Positions 1 through 6,668 of a stretch of DNA of 10,582 nt are shown here, piece by piece. The notes below the pieces were generated by a model. It was given only the letters and a program-made list of their open reading frames with translations, had not been told where the DNA came from and ran no database searches. The translations under genes and the position numbers were made by a program. The first letter of the stretch is position 1. Every line of letters begins with the position of its first letter. The stretch comes from an uncultured Clostridium sp. (lineage in GTDB: Bacteria > Bacillota > Clostridia > TANB77 > CAG-508), in NCBI GenBank assembly GCA_900554565.1, contig USHX01000036.1:1-10582 (forward strand). Reading direction: 5' to 3'.

Positions 1-1405
1 TATGGTTCATTGTTCCTTCACCTTTTGTGTCTGTTAAGAATTCTGTTCTATATCCAATTAATCCTCTTGCTGGTATTTTGAATTCTATTTTTGTATGTCC
101 TGCTTCTGCTGGTTCCATATTTACCATTTCAGCTTTTCTTCTTCCTAGTTTTTCAATTACATTTCCAACACTGTCATCTGGTACGTTTACTACTAATAGT
201 TCTATTGGTTCACATTTTACACCATCAATTTCTTTATAAATAACTTTTGGTCTTGATACTAAAAGTTCAAATCCTTCTCTTCTCATTGTTTCAATTAATA
301 CTGATAAGTGAAGTTCTCCTCTTCCAGATACTTCAAAACTGTCTGGTGAATCTGTTTCTTTTACTCTTAATGATACGTTTCTTTCTAATTCTTTAAATAA
401 TCTGTCACGTATATGTCTTGATGTTATGAATTGTCCTTCTTTTCCAGCAAATGGTCCATTGTTTACACTAAATGTCATTGATACTGTTGGTTCATCAATG
501 TCTACAAATGGTATTTTTTCTGGATGATTAAAGTCACAAATTGTATCTCCTATGTTTATGTCTGGAATTCCTGCAAGTTCAATTATATCTCCTGCTTTTC
601 CTTCTTCTACTTCTACTTTATTTAAACCAACATGTGTGTATACTTTTGCTATTCTTCCTTGTGTTATTTTTTCTTCTTTTCCACATATTGAAACTGGCAT
701 TCCAACTTTTATTGAGCCTCTTTCTACTCTTCCTACTGCTATTCTTCCTACATAGTCATCATAGTCTATGTTTGATACTAGCATTTGAGCTGGTCCTTCT
801 TCATCACAGTCTGGTGCTTTTATTGTGTTTATTATTGTTTCAAATAGACATGATAAGTCGTTTGTTTCATCATTTAAGTCCATTTTTGCTATTCCGTTTT
901 TTGCTGATGCATATACTACTGGGAAGTCTAATTGTTCATCTGTTGCATCTAATTCGATAAATAGTTCTATTACTTGGTCTACAACTTTTTCTGGTTGTGC
1001 TCCTGGTCTATCTATTTTGTTTATTACTACTATTGGTTTTAATCCTAATGCTAATGATTTTTTTAGTACTTCTCTTGTTTGTGGCATTGCTCCTTCAAAT
1101 GCATCTACTAGTAATAATACTCCATCTACTGTTTTTAAAACTCTTTCTACTTCTCCACCAAAGTCTGCGTGTCCTGGTGTGTCTACTATGTTTATTTTTA
1201 TTCCATCATGCATTACTGATGTATTTTTTGAAAGAATTGTTATTCCTCTTTCTTTTTCTTGGTCATTTGAGTCCATTATTCTTTCTGCTACTTGTTCATT
1301 TTCTCTGAATACATGGCTTTGTCTTAGTAATGCATCTACTAGTGTTGTTTTTCCATGGTCTACGTGTGCTATTATTGCAATATTTCTTAGTTTTTGGTTG
1401 TTCAT
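1..1405 (-). CDS. typA: Ribosome-associated GTPase TypA/BipA, C-terminus cut by window edge
   Basis: This is a translational GTPase of the TypA/BipA family, which binds the 70S ribosome and helps 50S assembly and stress or cold adaptation. The first 468 codons are present; the family is usually about 610 residues, so the C-terminal part lies beyond position 1. Visible motifs are the P-loop AHVDHGKTT (about residues 12-20), RGITI in switch I, DTPGHADFGGEVER in switch II and NKID at 129-132. The TypA-specific segment GLIGYRTEFLTDTKGEG sits near the left edge; this and the overall spacing separate it from EF-G and LepA. The ATG at 1403-1405 has GGGAAGGAAG just upstream. It is transcribed alone from its own promoter (1494-1522), about 275 bases after plsC. 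The reading frame is intact throughout. Confidence 0.96.
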   Translation of the reverse strand, partial: MNNQKLRNIAIIAHVDHGKTTLVDALLRQSHVFRENEQVAERIMDSNDQEKERGITILSKNTSVMHDGIKINIVDTPGHADFGGEVERVLKTVDGVLLLVDAFEGAMPQTREVLKKSLALGLKPIVVINKIDRPGAQPEKVVDQVIELFIELDATDEQLDFPVVYASAKNGIAKMDLNDETNDLSCLFETIINTIKAPDCDEEGPAQMLVSNIDYDDYVGRIAVGRVERGSIKVGMPVSICGKEEKITQGRIAKVYTHVGLNKVEVEEGKAGDIIELAGIPDINIGDTICDFNHPEKIPFVDIDEPTVSMTFSVNNGPFAGKEGQFITSRHIRDRLFKELERNVSLRVKETDSPDSFEVSGRGELHLSVLIETMRREGFELLVSRPKVIYKEIDGVKCEPIELLVVNVPDDSVGNVIEKLGRRKAEMVNMEPAEAGHTKIEFKIPARGLIGYRTEFLTDTKGEGTMNH

Positions 1406-1435
1406 TTTTTTCTTCCTTCCCTTTTTCATAACTTA

Positions 1436-1470
1436 AGACGTTTTTAGAATTTTGCTTCTGAAAAACGTCT
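1436..1470 (-). promoter_or_regulatory. Stem-loop in the typA leader
   Basis: A perfect 10-bp inverted repeat, AGACGTTTTT (1436-1445) against AAAAACGTCT (1461-1470), encloses a 15-nt loop that can pair a further AGAA/TTCT. It lies between the typA promoter and its ribosome site, about 30 nt before the ATG, so it would be part of the mRNA leader. It has no U-tract on the minus strand, so it is not a normal terminator. A role in mRNA stability or translational control is inference. Confidence 0.5.
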
Positions 1471-1493
1471 ATTTCTCTTTAAATTTCTATAAA

Positions 1494-1522
1494 ATTATAT
1501 AACTTTTTTTGCACTTTGTCAA
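1494..1522 (-). promoter_or_regulatory. Consensus sigma-A promoter for typA
   Basis: On the minus strand TTGACA (1517-1522) is followed after exactly 17 nt by TATAAT (1494-1499). Both hexamers and the spacer match the housekeeping consensus perfectly. The predicted transcription start is near 1487, giving a leader of about 80 nt that contains the 1436-1470 stem-loop. The rest of the 1406-1680 gap holds only a weak AT-rich inverted repeat (1611-1641), and I see no convincing terminator for plsC. Confidence 0.88.
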
Positions 1523-1680
1523 CTTTTTTTCACAATTATATTATGTAACCAATTCGCATATGATTTGATATAAAAAACTTATACTATAATTTTGAATAAT
1601 GTATCGAATGTGCAAGAAAAAATTTTAAAAATTCTTATGCAATTTTATGGAAAGTGTCCACATCGAATTTAATAAATTAT

Positions 1681-2277
1681 TTATTTTGTAAGTGCTATAA
1701 TATTATCCATTATTTCTTTAGTTATTTTATCTAAAGTTTCTTTATCTTTACTTCCTTTATATTCGCTGAAATCTAAAGGTTCACCATATGTTATAGTTAC
1801 TTTCCAATCTCCTTTAGTTCCGCCTTTTATTCCACAAGGTATTACCTTAGCTCCGCTTCTCACTGCAAAAAATGCAGCTCCATCTTTTACTTCTTCACCT
1901 TTTTGTAAACCATTTCTTGTACCTTCTGGGAATAAGGCCAAACAATTTCCATCTTTTAAAGTTTTTAAAGATTCTTTTATTGCCTTTATATCTTTTGAAT
2001 CTCTTTTTACTAGAATCGCATCAAATATAATTCCTAAAAATGCTAAAAATTTGCTTTTAGTAAGCTCTTCCTTAGCTAAGAATCTAGTATATCTACCACA
2101 AGTTGCTTCTATTAATGGTGGATCTAAAAAACTTCTATGGTTTCCACATATTATTATTGGTCCTTCTTTTGGGATATTGCTTTTTCCTACTACTTTTGCA
2201 CGATATACAACTTTACAATATGCATAAATTGCACCTTTTACAATCCCTCTTGCTATTGCTTTAAAAAAATTTTTCAT
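1681..2277 (-). CDS. plsC: 1-acyl-sn-glycerol-3-phosphate acyltransferase (PlsC family)
   Basis: A 198-residue lysophosphatidate acyltransferase that adds the second acyl chain to make phosphatidic acid at the inner face of the membrane. The catalytic HX4D motif is visible as NHRSFLD (H47, D52). The substrate-binding FPEGTR block is at 116-121, and a further conserved stretch around VIPCGIKG (145-152) fits the family. The basic, hydrophobic N-terminus (1-30) would dock on the membrane. The length is normal for the short Firmicute form. The ATG at 2275-2277 is preceded by AAGGAGAAG. It starts 18 nt after the end of cmk and is the last gene of the rlmN operon. cmk-plsC adjacency is common in Clostridia, where ispH and rpsA often follow; here typA follows instead. 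Confidence 0.93.
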   Translation of the reverse strand: MKNFFKAIARGIVKGAIYAYCKVVYRAKVVGKSNIPKEGPIIICGNHRSFLDPPLIEATCGRYTRFLAKEELTKSKFLAFLGIIFDAILVKRDSKDIKAIKESLKTLKDGNCLALFPEGTRNGLQKGEEVKDGAAFFAVRSGAKVIPCGIKGGTKGDWKVTITYGEPLDFSEYKGSKDKETLDKITKEIMDNIIALTK

Positions 2278-2295
2278 TTTACTTCTCCTTGTATT

Positions 2296-2967
2296 TTATT
2301 TTGCCCTTTTGTTGTTAATTATTTTTGCAACTTCTTCTACTACTTCTTCTATTGACATATTACTTGAGTCTATATATATTGCATCTTCTGCTTGTTTTAA
2401 TGCTCCCATTTCTCTACCTTTATCTATGCTGTCCCTTGTTTTTATGTTTTTTAATATATCTTCATATGTGTCTTTAATTCCTAGTTCTTCATTTTGTTTT
2501 ACTCTTCTTCTTGCTCTTTCTTCTGGAGTAGCATCTAGATATATTTTTACATCTGCATTTGGAAATACATATGTTCCTATGTCTCTTCCTTCCATTATTA
2601 CTTCTTTTCCTTCTGCTACTTTCCTAAATATATCATTTAATTTTATTCTTACTTCTTTTATTGATGCTATTGGTGATACTATTTTTGCTACATCTGTTTC
2701 TCTTATTCTTTTGCTTACATTTTCACCATTTAAATATACTGTGTCATTTCCTTGTTCTAATTTAAATTCAATGTTTATATCTTCTAGTAAATTAATTACT
2801 TTTTCTGTTTCTTCTGGTTTTATATTTTGTTGAATTGCTGATAATGCAACACATCTATATGCTGAACCTGAACCTATATTTACTAATCCTAGTTTTTTAC
2901 TTATTTTCCCTGTTATTGTTCCTTTTCCACTTCCTGCTGGACCATCTATTGCTACTATAAAAGACAT
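2296..2967 (-). CDS. cmk: Cytidylate kinase (CMP/dCMP kinase)
   Basis: A 223-residue cytoplasmic kinase that phosphorylates CMP and dCMP with ATP, feeding CTP and dCTP pools. The Walker A loop GPAGSGKGT is at 9-17. The nucleotide-monophosphate binding block EGRDIGTYVFPNADVKIYLDA is at 126-146, the Arg-rich lid ERARRR at 150-155, and the C-terminal RDSIDKGREMGALKQAEDA block at 178-196. That last block usually has Pro-Leu where this protein has Ala-Leu, a small deviation. Length is typical. The ATG begins 2 nt after the stop of the upstream P-loop/Asp23-like gene, and its GAGGGGGAA ribosome site lies inside that gene's last codons, so the two are likely translationally coupled. Confidence 0.95.
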   Translation of the reverse strand: MSFIVAIDGPAGSGKGTITGKISKKLGLVNIGSGSAYRCVALSAIQQNIKPEETEKVINLLEDINIEFKLEQGNDTVYLNGENVSKRIRETDVAKIVSPIASIKEVRIKLNDIFRKVAEGKEVIMEGRDIGTYVFPNADVKIYLDATPEERARRRVKQNEELGIKDTYEDILKNIKTRDSIDKGREMGALKQAEDAIYIDSSNMSIEEVVEEVAKIINNKRAK

Positions 2968-2969
2968 TT

Positions 2970-3842
2970 TTATTGTTCCCCCTCATTTTGTGGTACATAA
3001 ATATTTTTTGCAACCACTTCTAATTCCACAACATTCATTGCAGTTAACTTTTCAATTTCTTTTTTGGCTTTTTTCTTGAATTCATTCAATCCATCAAATA
3101 CATTAAATCCATATACAATACTGACTTCCATATAAAGTTTTACTCCTTCTCCGAAGTTATCTACTCTAGTTTTTTGAATTTTATGTATTGCTGGCGTTTG
3201 AACTGCTAAATATTCTAGTATTTGCCTAAATACTAAATCTGAAATTGTGAATTTTCCCATATAACTAAATGTTGGTCTTATTATTGACTTTTCTGATACA
3301 TATGGTTTTTGCCCTTTTCCTTTTGATTTAAATATTTGTAATGGATCTAACAGATATCCTGAAAAATCTTTTTTTATTTCAAATGTTGGTACTGGTATTA
3401 CATGTTTTCCTTCTGTTACTCTTATTCTCCTTGCTGTTTTCATTTCTTCTTCTGTTGCTACATCTGTTATATATGTTGTTTCAGATATTTCTGGTAGTCC
3501 TAAATTTGCTGCTATTTTTTGTACCATTCCATCTGATGTTCCTAATATTAATATACTTTCAGGTTTATATTTTTTTAATGCCTTTATTATTACTTCTTTT
3601 TCAGCATCTTCATAAAATAATGCATGTTTTACTGTTGCTACTTTTGTTGCTGCTTTTTTTGCTGATTCTCCAGCTATTACTTCATTGTCTTTTATTAATA
3701 GTCCATCATCTATTATAAAATTTACTCCTTTTTCACTTGCTACCATTTGCGCTCTATAGCTTTTTCCAGTTCCTGATGGTCCTACAAATGCATAAACTTT
3801 TATTTTGTTTGCAAATGGTAATTTTAAATCTTTTAATAACAT
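2970..3842 (-). CDS. P-loop NTPase domain fused to an Asp23/Gls24-like domain
   Basis: A 290-residue protein of unknown function. Residues 1 to about 180 form a P-loop domain: VYAFVGPSGTGKSYRAQ holds a clear Walker A (GPSGTGKS, 21-28) after a beta strand. There is an IIDDG segment at 43-47, and ESILILGTSDG (95-105) could be the Walker B/sensor strand. Residues about 190-284 (alternating strand, helix, strand, with SIVYGFNVFDGLNEFKKKAKKEIEKLTAMNVVELEV) resemble Asp23/Gls24 proteins, small Firmicute proteins tied to the cell envelope. No signal peptide or membrane segment is visible, so it should be cytoplasmic. Its GGAG ribosome site overlaps the TAG stop of rlmN, and it ends 2 nt before cmk. 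The domain reading is by eye. The N-terminal part could also be called an uncharacterised ATPase. Confidence 0.78.
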   Translation of the reverse strand: MLLKDLKLPFANKIKVYAFVGPSGTGKSYRAQMVASEKGVNFIIDDGLLIKDNEVIAGESAKKAATKVATVKHALFYEDAEKEVIIKALKKYKPESILILGTSDGMVQKIAANLGLPEISETTYITDVATEEEMKTARRIRVTEGKHVIPVPTFEIKKDFSGYLLDPLQIFKSKGKGQKPYVSEKSIIRPTFSYMGKFTISDLVFRQILEYLAVQTPAIHKIQKTRVDNFGEGVKLYMEVSIVYGFNVFDGLNEFKKKAKKEIEKLTAMNVVELEVVAKNIYVPQNEGEQ

Positions 3843-3852
3843 TTTTTAGCTC

Positions 3853-4881
3853 CTATTGTTCTTTTAAATTTTTTCTTCTTAATTGACCACATGCTGCATC
3901 AATGTCTGAACCTAGTTCTCTTCTTATTGTTGCAACTATTCCATGGTCATTTAAATAATCTCTAAATTTCATTATATTTTCATTTGAGCTTTTAGTATAT
4001 TGTCCATTTTCTATTTTATTTATTGGTATTAAATTCACATGGCATAACATGCCTTTTAGAAGTTTTACTAATTCTTTAGCATCTTCTAAATTGTCATTGT
4101 TGTCTTTTGCTAATGCATATTCAAATGATATTCTTCTATGTGTTTTTTCAATATAATATTTACATGCTTCCATTAGTTCTGCTATGTTAAATGCATTGTT
4201 TATTGGCATCATACTGCTTCTTTTTTCATCATTTGTTGCATGTAATGATATTGATAATGTGCATTGAATATTTTCTTCGGCTAATTTATAAATTCTTGGC
4301 ACTAGTCCACTTGTTGAAATGCTTATGTGTCTTGCCCCTATATTTAGTCCTTTTGGATTGTTTATTGTTTTTATTGCATTTATTACATTGTTATAATTGT
4401 TTAGTGGTTCTCCTATTCCCATAAATACTACATTTGATATTCTAACACCTGTGTCTTGTTCCACTGCTAGTATTTGTTCTACAATTTCACCACTTGTTAG
4501 GTCTCTTACAAAGTTTATTCCTGTTGATGCACAGAATTTGCACCCCATTTTACAACCAATTTGTGATGATACACATATGCTGTATCCATGATGGTAACTC
4601 ATTAATACTGTTTCTATTGCATTTCCATCTAATACATCAAATAAGTATTTTATTGTTCCATCTTTTGATTCTTGTTTTCTTAATATCTTGTAATTACATA
4701 TTGTATAGTTTTCTTCTAGCTTTTTTCTTAATTCTAGTGATAGGTTTGTCATTTCACTGAATTCTTTTACTTTTTCTTGATATAACCATTTGAATATTTG
4801 CTCTGCTCTGAATGGTTTTTCTCCTATTTTGGTTAGTTCTTCTTTTAATTCTTTTAAATCGTAGTCTTTTATGTTTTTCAC
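3853..4881 (-). CDS. rlmN: Dual-specificity 23S rRNA A2503 / tRNA A37 C2-methyltransferase RlmN
   Basis: A radical-SAM methylase of 342 residues that puts a methyl group on C2 of A2503 in 23S rRNA, and in known homologues on A37 of some tRNAs. The [4Fe-4S] motif CxxxCxxC is C110, C114, C117 in GCKMGCKFCASTG. The SAM-contacting GIGEPL is at 155-160, and the methyl-carrying cysteine is C331 in DIDAACGQLRR. The FRAEQIFKWLY block near residues 24-34 is the RlmN N-terminal helper domain. All catalytic cysteines are present. RlmN is preferred over Cfr from this N-terminal block and overall similarity. The start is a GTG (4879-4881): an in-frame TGA lies three codons upstream, the nearby ATG is out of frame, and AAGGA sits about 10 nt before it. 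It is the first gene of an operon continuing through plsC. Confidence 0.95.
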   Translation of the reverse strand: MKNIKDYDLKELKEELTKIGEKPFRAEQIFKWLYQEKVKEFSEMTNLSLELRKKLEENYTICNYKILRKQESKDGTIKYLFDVLDGNAIETVLMSYHHGYSICVSSQIGCKMGCKFCASTGINFVRDLTSGEIVEQILAVEQDTGVRISNVVFMGIGEPLNNYNNVINAIKTINNPKGLNIGARHISISTSGLVPRIYKLAEENIQCTLSISLHATNDEKRSSMMPINNAFNIAELMEACKYYIEKTHRRISFEYALAKDNNDNLEDAKELVKLLKGMLCHVNLIPINKIENGQYTKSSNENIMKFRDYLNDHGIVATIRRELGSDIDAACGQLRRKNLKEQ

Positions 4882-4914
4882 TGGTTTTCATTCCTTTTAT
4901 TTTATTTCTTTTGC

Positions 4915-4943
4915 ATTATACCATTTTTTAGTTTTGTTTACAA
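4915..4943 (-). promoter_or_regulatory. Extended -10 promoter of the rlmN-cmk-plsC operon
   Basis: TTGTAA (4938-4943) and TATAAT (4915-4920) are separated by 17 nt on the minus strand. A TG one base before the -10 box makes it an extended -10 promoter. It lies directly after the 4955-4989 terminator and about 34 nt before the rlmN GTG, as expected for a fresh transcription start. Confidence 0.82.
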
Positions 4944-4954
4944 TGTTTATGGGT

Positions 4955-4989
4955 AAAAAAATAGCTACAGCCCTATTTAGGGTGTAGCT
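4955..4989 (-). terminator. Rho-independent terminator after the ankyrin-like gene
   Basis: On the minus strand AGCTACACCCT (4979-4989) pairs with AGGGCTGTAGCT (4963-4974) across a 4-nt loop with a single bulged C. An A and then seven uridines follow (4955-4962). This is a textbook intrinsic terminator 13 nt past the stop of the 5003-5236 gene. Confidence 0.93.
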
Positions 4990-5002
4990 CATGCAAAGAG
5001 AT

Positions 5003-5236
5003 TTAAATTTTTAATAACTTAGCTATTTGAGGTTTCAATTTTCCCTCAGCATTTAATCTTTTAGCTAAAGTTCTCGAACTTTCTCCTTTTCCTGGTATTA
5101 TGTAATCAGGATTTGCTCCCATATCTAGGAGCTCAGAGATAAGTTTTTCTGGGTAATCATCAGAAATATATTCGTATAAATCCCAGTTTAAATTTCTTAG
5201 TTCGCTATCTCTTTGCCAACTATTCTTTCTGCTCAT
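5003..5236 (-). CDS. Small ankyrin-repeat-like protein, function unknown
   Basis: A 77-residue hydrophilic protein with no signal peptide or membrane segment. The middle, EKLISELLDMGANPDYI (30-46), followed by GESSRTLAKRLNAEGKLKPQIAKLLKI (51-77), follows the pattern of the last one to two ankyrin repeats (LLxxGANPD, then GxTxLxLAxxxGxxxIxxLL). I suggest a protein-binding ankyrin remnant or mini-repeat protein; this rests on pattern only. Two ATGs lie two codons apart. The AGGAGG at 5245-5250 is only 2 nt from the first (5242) but 8 nt from the second (5236), so I chose the second. The gene is monocistronic, with its own promoter at 5261-5289 and terminator at 4955-4989. No catalytic motif is visible. 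Confidence 0.75.
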   Translation of the reverse strand: MSRKNSWQRDSELRNLNWDLYEYISDDYPEKLISELLDMGANPDYIIPGKGESSRTLAKRLNAEGKLKPQIAKLLKI

Positions 5237-5260
5237 TGTCATGTCCTCCTGTCAGCTTCT

Positions 5261-5289
5261 ATTATAGCATATATTTACATAACTTTCAA
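5261..5289 (-). promoter_or_regulatory. Promoter of the ankyrin-like gene
   Basis: TTGAAA (5284-5289), 17 nt, then TATAAT (5261-5266) on the minus strand, with TGC before the -10 box (extended -10). The perfect ribosome site AGGAGG is at 5245-5250, so the leader is very short. The -35 box lies only 5 nt past the stop codon of the upstream LRR gene. No separate terminator for that gene is visible, and read-through is possible. Confidence 0.85.
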
Positions 5290-5293
5290 CATT

Positions 5294-6079
5294 TTATTGT
5301 GGTGGTTGAATTATATTTGCTTCATCTACTTTAACATTTCCAGCACTGCCTGTTGCAGCAATCGAATTAAATTTTTCTAATAATCCATTTCCTTGTAAAG
5401 TTATTTCTTTTGTTGTTGCTGCAAAGCAATTGTCATATGAATTAATATTATCCGCATTTTCTATTACTATTGTTCCTGTTAATTCTCTGCATCCAATAAA
5501 TGTACCAAATATTTTATTTACATTACTTGGTATTTTTTCAAAAGTTTTCAAGCTTGTGCATCCATAAAATGTCATCCACATTTCTTGAAGTTCATCTGGA
5601 AGGGGTGGCACATTTTCCAAATTAGAACAATTCATAAATGTTTCATACATTGATTCGAGCCTATCTGGAAGGTTTGGTACATTTTCCAAATTAGAACATT
5701 CTTTAAATGTCCCATACATCATTTTTATTTTTTTAGATGATATTTTAGGAGCTTGTTTCAATGTTGTGCAAGATGCAAAAGTTTCCTTAAAAGCTTTAAT
5801 TGCTACATAGTAATCCTCATAATCACCGACATTTTCAGGTATTTCTGATGCTTTTTCTAAGTTTGTACACCCTTTAAATGTTGCTCCCATTCCTTTTACT
5901 GTTTTTGGAATCTTAGGAGCTATTTTTATATTTGTATCTCTATAAAACGTACCAGCTAACTCTGTTACCTCGGTAAATTTATTTGTTGTAGAATTATATA
6001 TATATTGTGGTATTGTTCCTTGGATTTCTCCATTTGATGTATAAGAACCTATATAACTATTTTCATGTGCATATTCTCC
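5294..6079 (-). pseudogene. BspA-type leucine-rich-repeat part of a frameshifted pilin-like surface protein
   Basis: This is the downstream 261 codons of one gene whose upstream part is 6063-6650. It is in the +1 frame relative to that part and stays open back to 6118. The start NSYIGSYTSNGEIQGTIPQYI is a natural linker. Then come leucine-rich repeats with a 23-residue period, of the form TFxxCxNLExxPxLPxxL, best seen between 5594 and 5900. Such BspA/TpLRR-like repeats are typical of secreted or surface-bound adhesin-type proteins. The ATG at 6118 has no sensible ribosome site and encodes an unlike peptide (MMEHGELVMKLL), so I do not regard it as a real start. With one base removed at 6080 the whole gene (5294-6650) would encode 451 residues. 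It is either a recent frameshift mutant, a recoded gene or an assembly error. The repeat domain itself is intact. Confidence 0.8.
5610..5698. repeat. 69-bp-offset direct repeat within the LRR coding region
   Basis: The 20-mer acattttccaaattagaaca occurs at 5610-5629 and again at 5679-5698, with further similarity on both sides. The 69-bp offset equals one 23-residue repeat unit (CSNLENVPxLPD in the protein). The high DNA identity suggests recent unit duplication or gene conversion, which would let the repeat number change by slippage or recombination. Confidence 0.8.
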
Positions 6080-6650
6080 GATGAGCAGTTTCATCACCAA
6101 TTCCCCATGTTCCATCATTTGCCATATATATATTTTTCCAATAATCCATATTTACAGGATTTCCATCTGTTCCTATTCCTATTAAATCACTTTCTAATTG
6201 GTCTTTATGTTTCATTGAATCTGGATTTTTATTAGCTTCATCTAATATTTTTGACCAATCAACACTTGGTGTAAATTTTGTATCTTCTACTTGTGTTGTT
6301 TGTCCATTTGATACTTCATAACTATGGTTTGTATCAAATGTTACTTTTAATTTTCCATCTTCTATTTCTTCTACGTTTGTTTTCCCTTCTCCAACTAATT
6401 TATCTAGCTCACCTTGCAAATCTTCTGCAGTTACTTTAGGTTCTAAATTATTTGCTACTGCTCCATTATATGCTGTACTTATTTCTTCTTTTTCTTTTCC
6501 TACTATTGTTTGTTCTTTCGCTTCATTTGCTCTTGTTAGTATCCCGTTGTTTCCCGTTAATGTTGCTATACTTATTGCTGCTAGTATTAATAATACTATT
6601 ATTGTAATTACCAACGCTATTAGCGTTATTCCTTTGTTTTTCTCTTTCAT
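6063..6650 (-). pseudogene. Pilin-like N-terminal part of the same frameshifted surface protein
   Basis: The upstream part of the 5294-6650 gene; read as is, it stops at 195 residues. It opens with MKEKNKG followed by ITLIALVITIIVLLILA, a type IV prepilin-like signal with likely prepilin-peptidase cleavage after G7 and a single hydrophobic helix (8-33). The mature position 5, normally Glu in pilins, is Ala. A helical linker (34-75) and a polar region lead to DGTWGIGDETAH (179-190). Then the frame breaks: an extra C (6080 on the plus strand is g) precedes GGA. Without it the protein reads on as GEYAHENSYIGSY into the LRR domain. The ribosome site GGAAGGG precedes the ATG. It starts 18 nt after the GT2 gene and is the third gene of that operon. 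It is probably a membrane-anchored or pilus-associated surface protein. Confidence 0.82.
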
Positions 6651-6668
6651 TATTTTTTCCCTTCCTTT

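Noticed and set aside
541..960. Leu/Phe-rich plus-strand frames that look like membrane proteins (also 997-1308, 3341-3718, 9493-9840)
   Set aside because: They are shadows of AT-rich minus-strand genes: T-rich antisense reads as Leu/Phe. None has a start signal or family motif.
825..1436. Plus-strand open frame of 203 codons opposite typA
   Set aside because: It is antisense to a clearly conserved GTPase, has a low-complexity Ser/Phe/Leu-rich translation and has no ribosome site.
1611..1641. AT-rich inverted repeat after plsC as a terminator
   Set aside because: The pairing is short and bulged (TGCA plus AGAA), and the U-rich tract lies inside the loop rather than after the stem.
6077..6118. 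Programmed RF2-type +1 shift at the pilin-LRR break
   Set aside because: There is no stop codon at the shift point and no slippery CUU-UGA with an internal ribosome site; any recoding would need a different, CGG-dependent mechanism.
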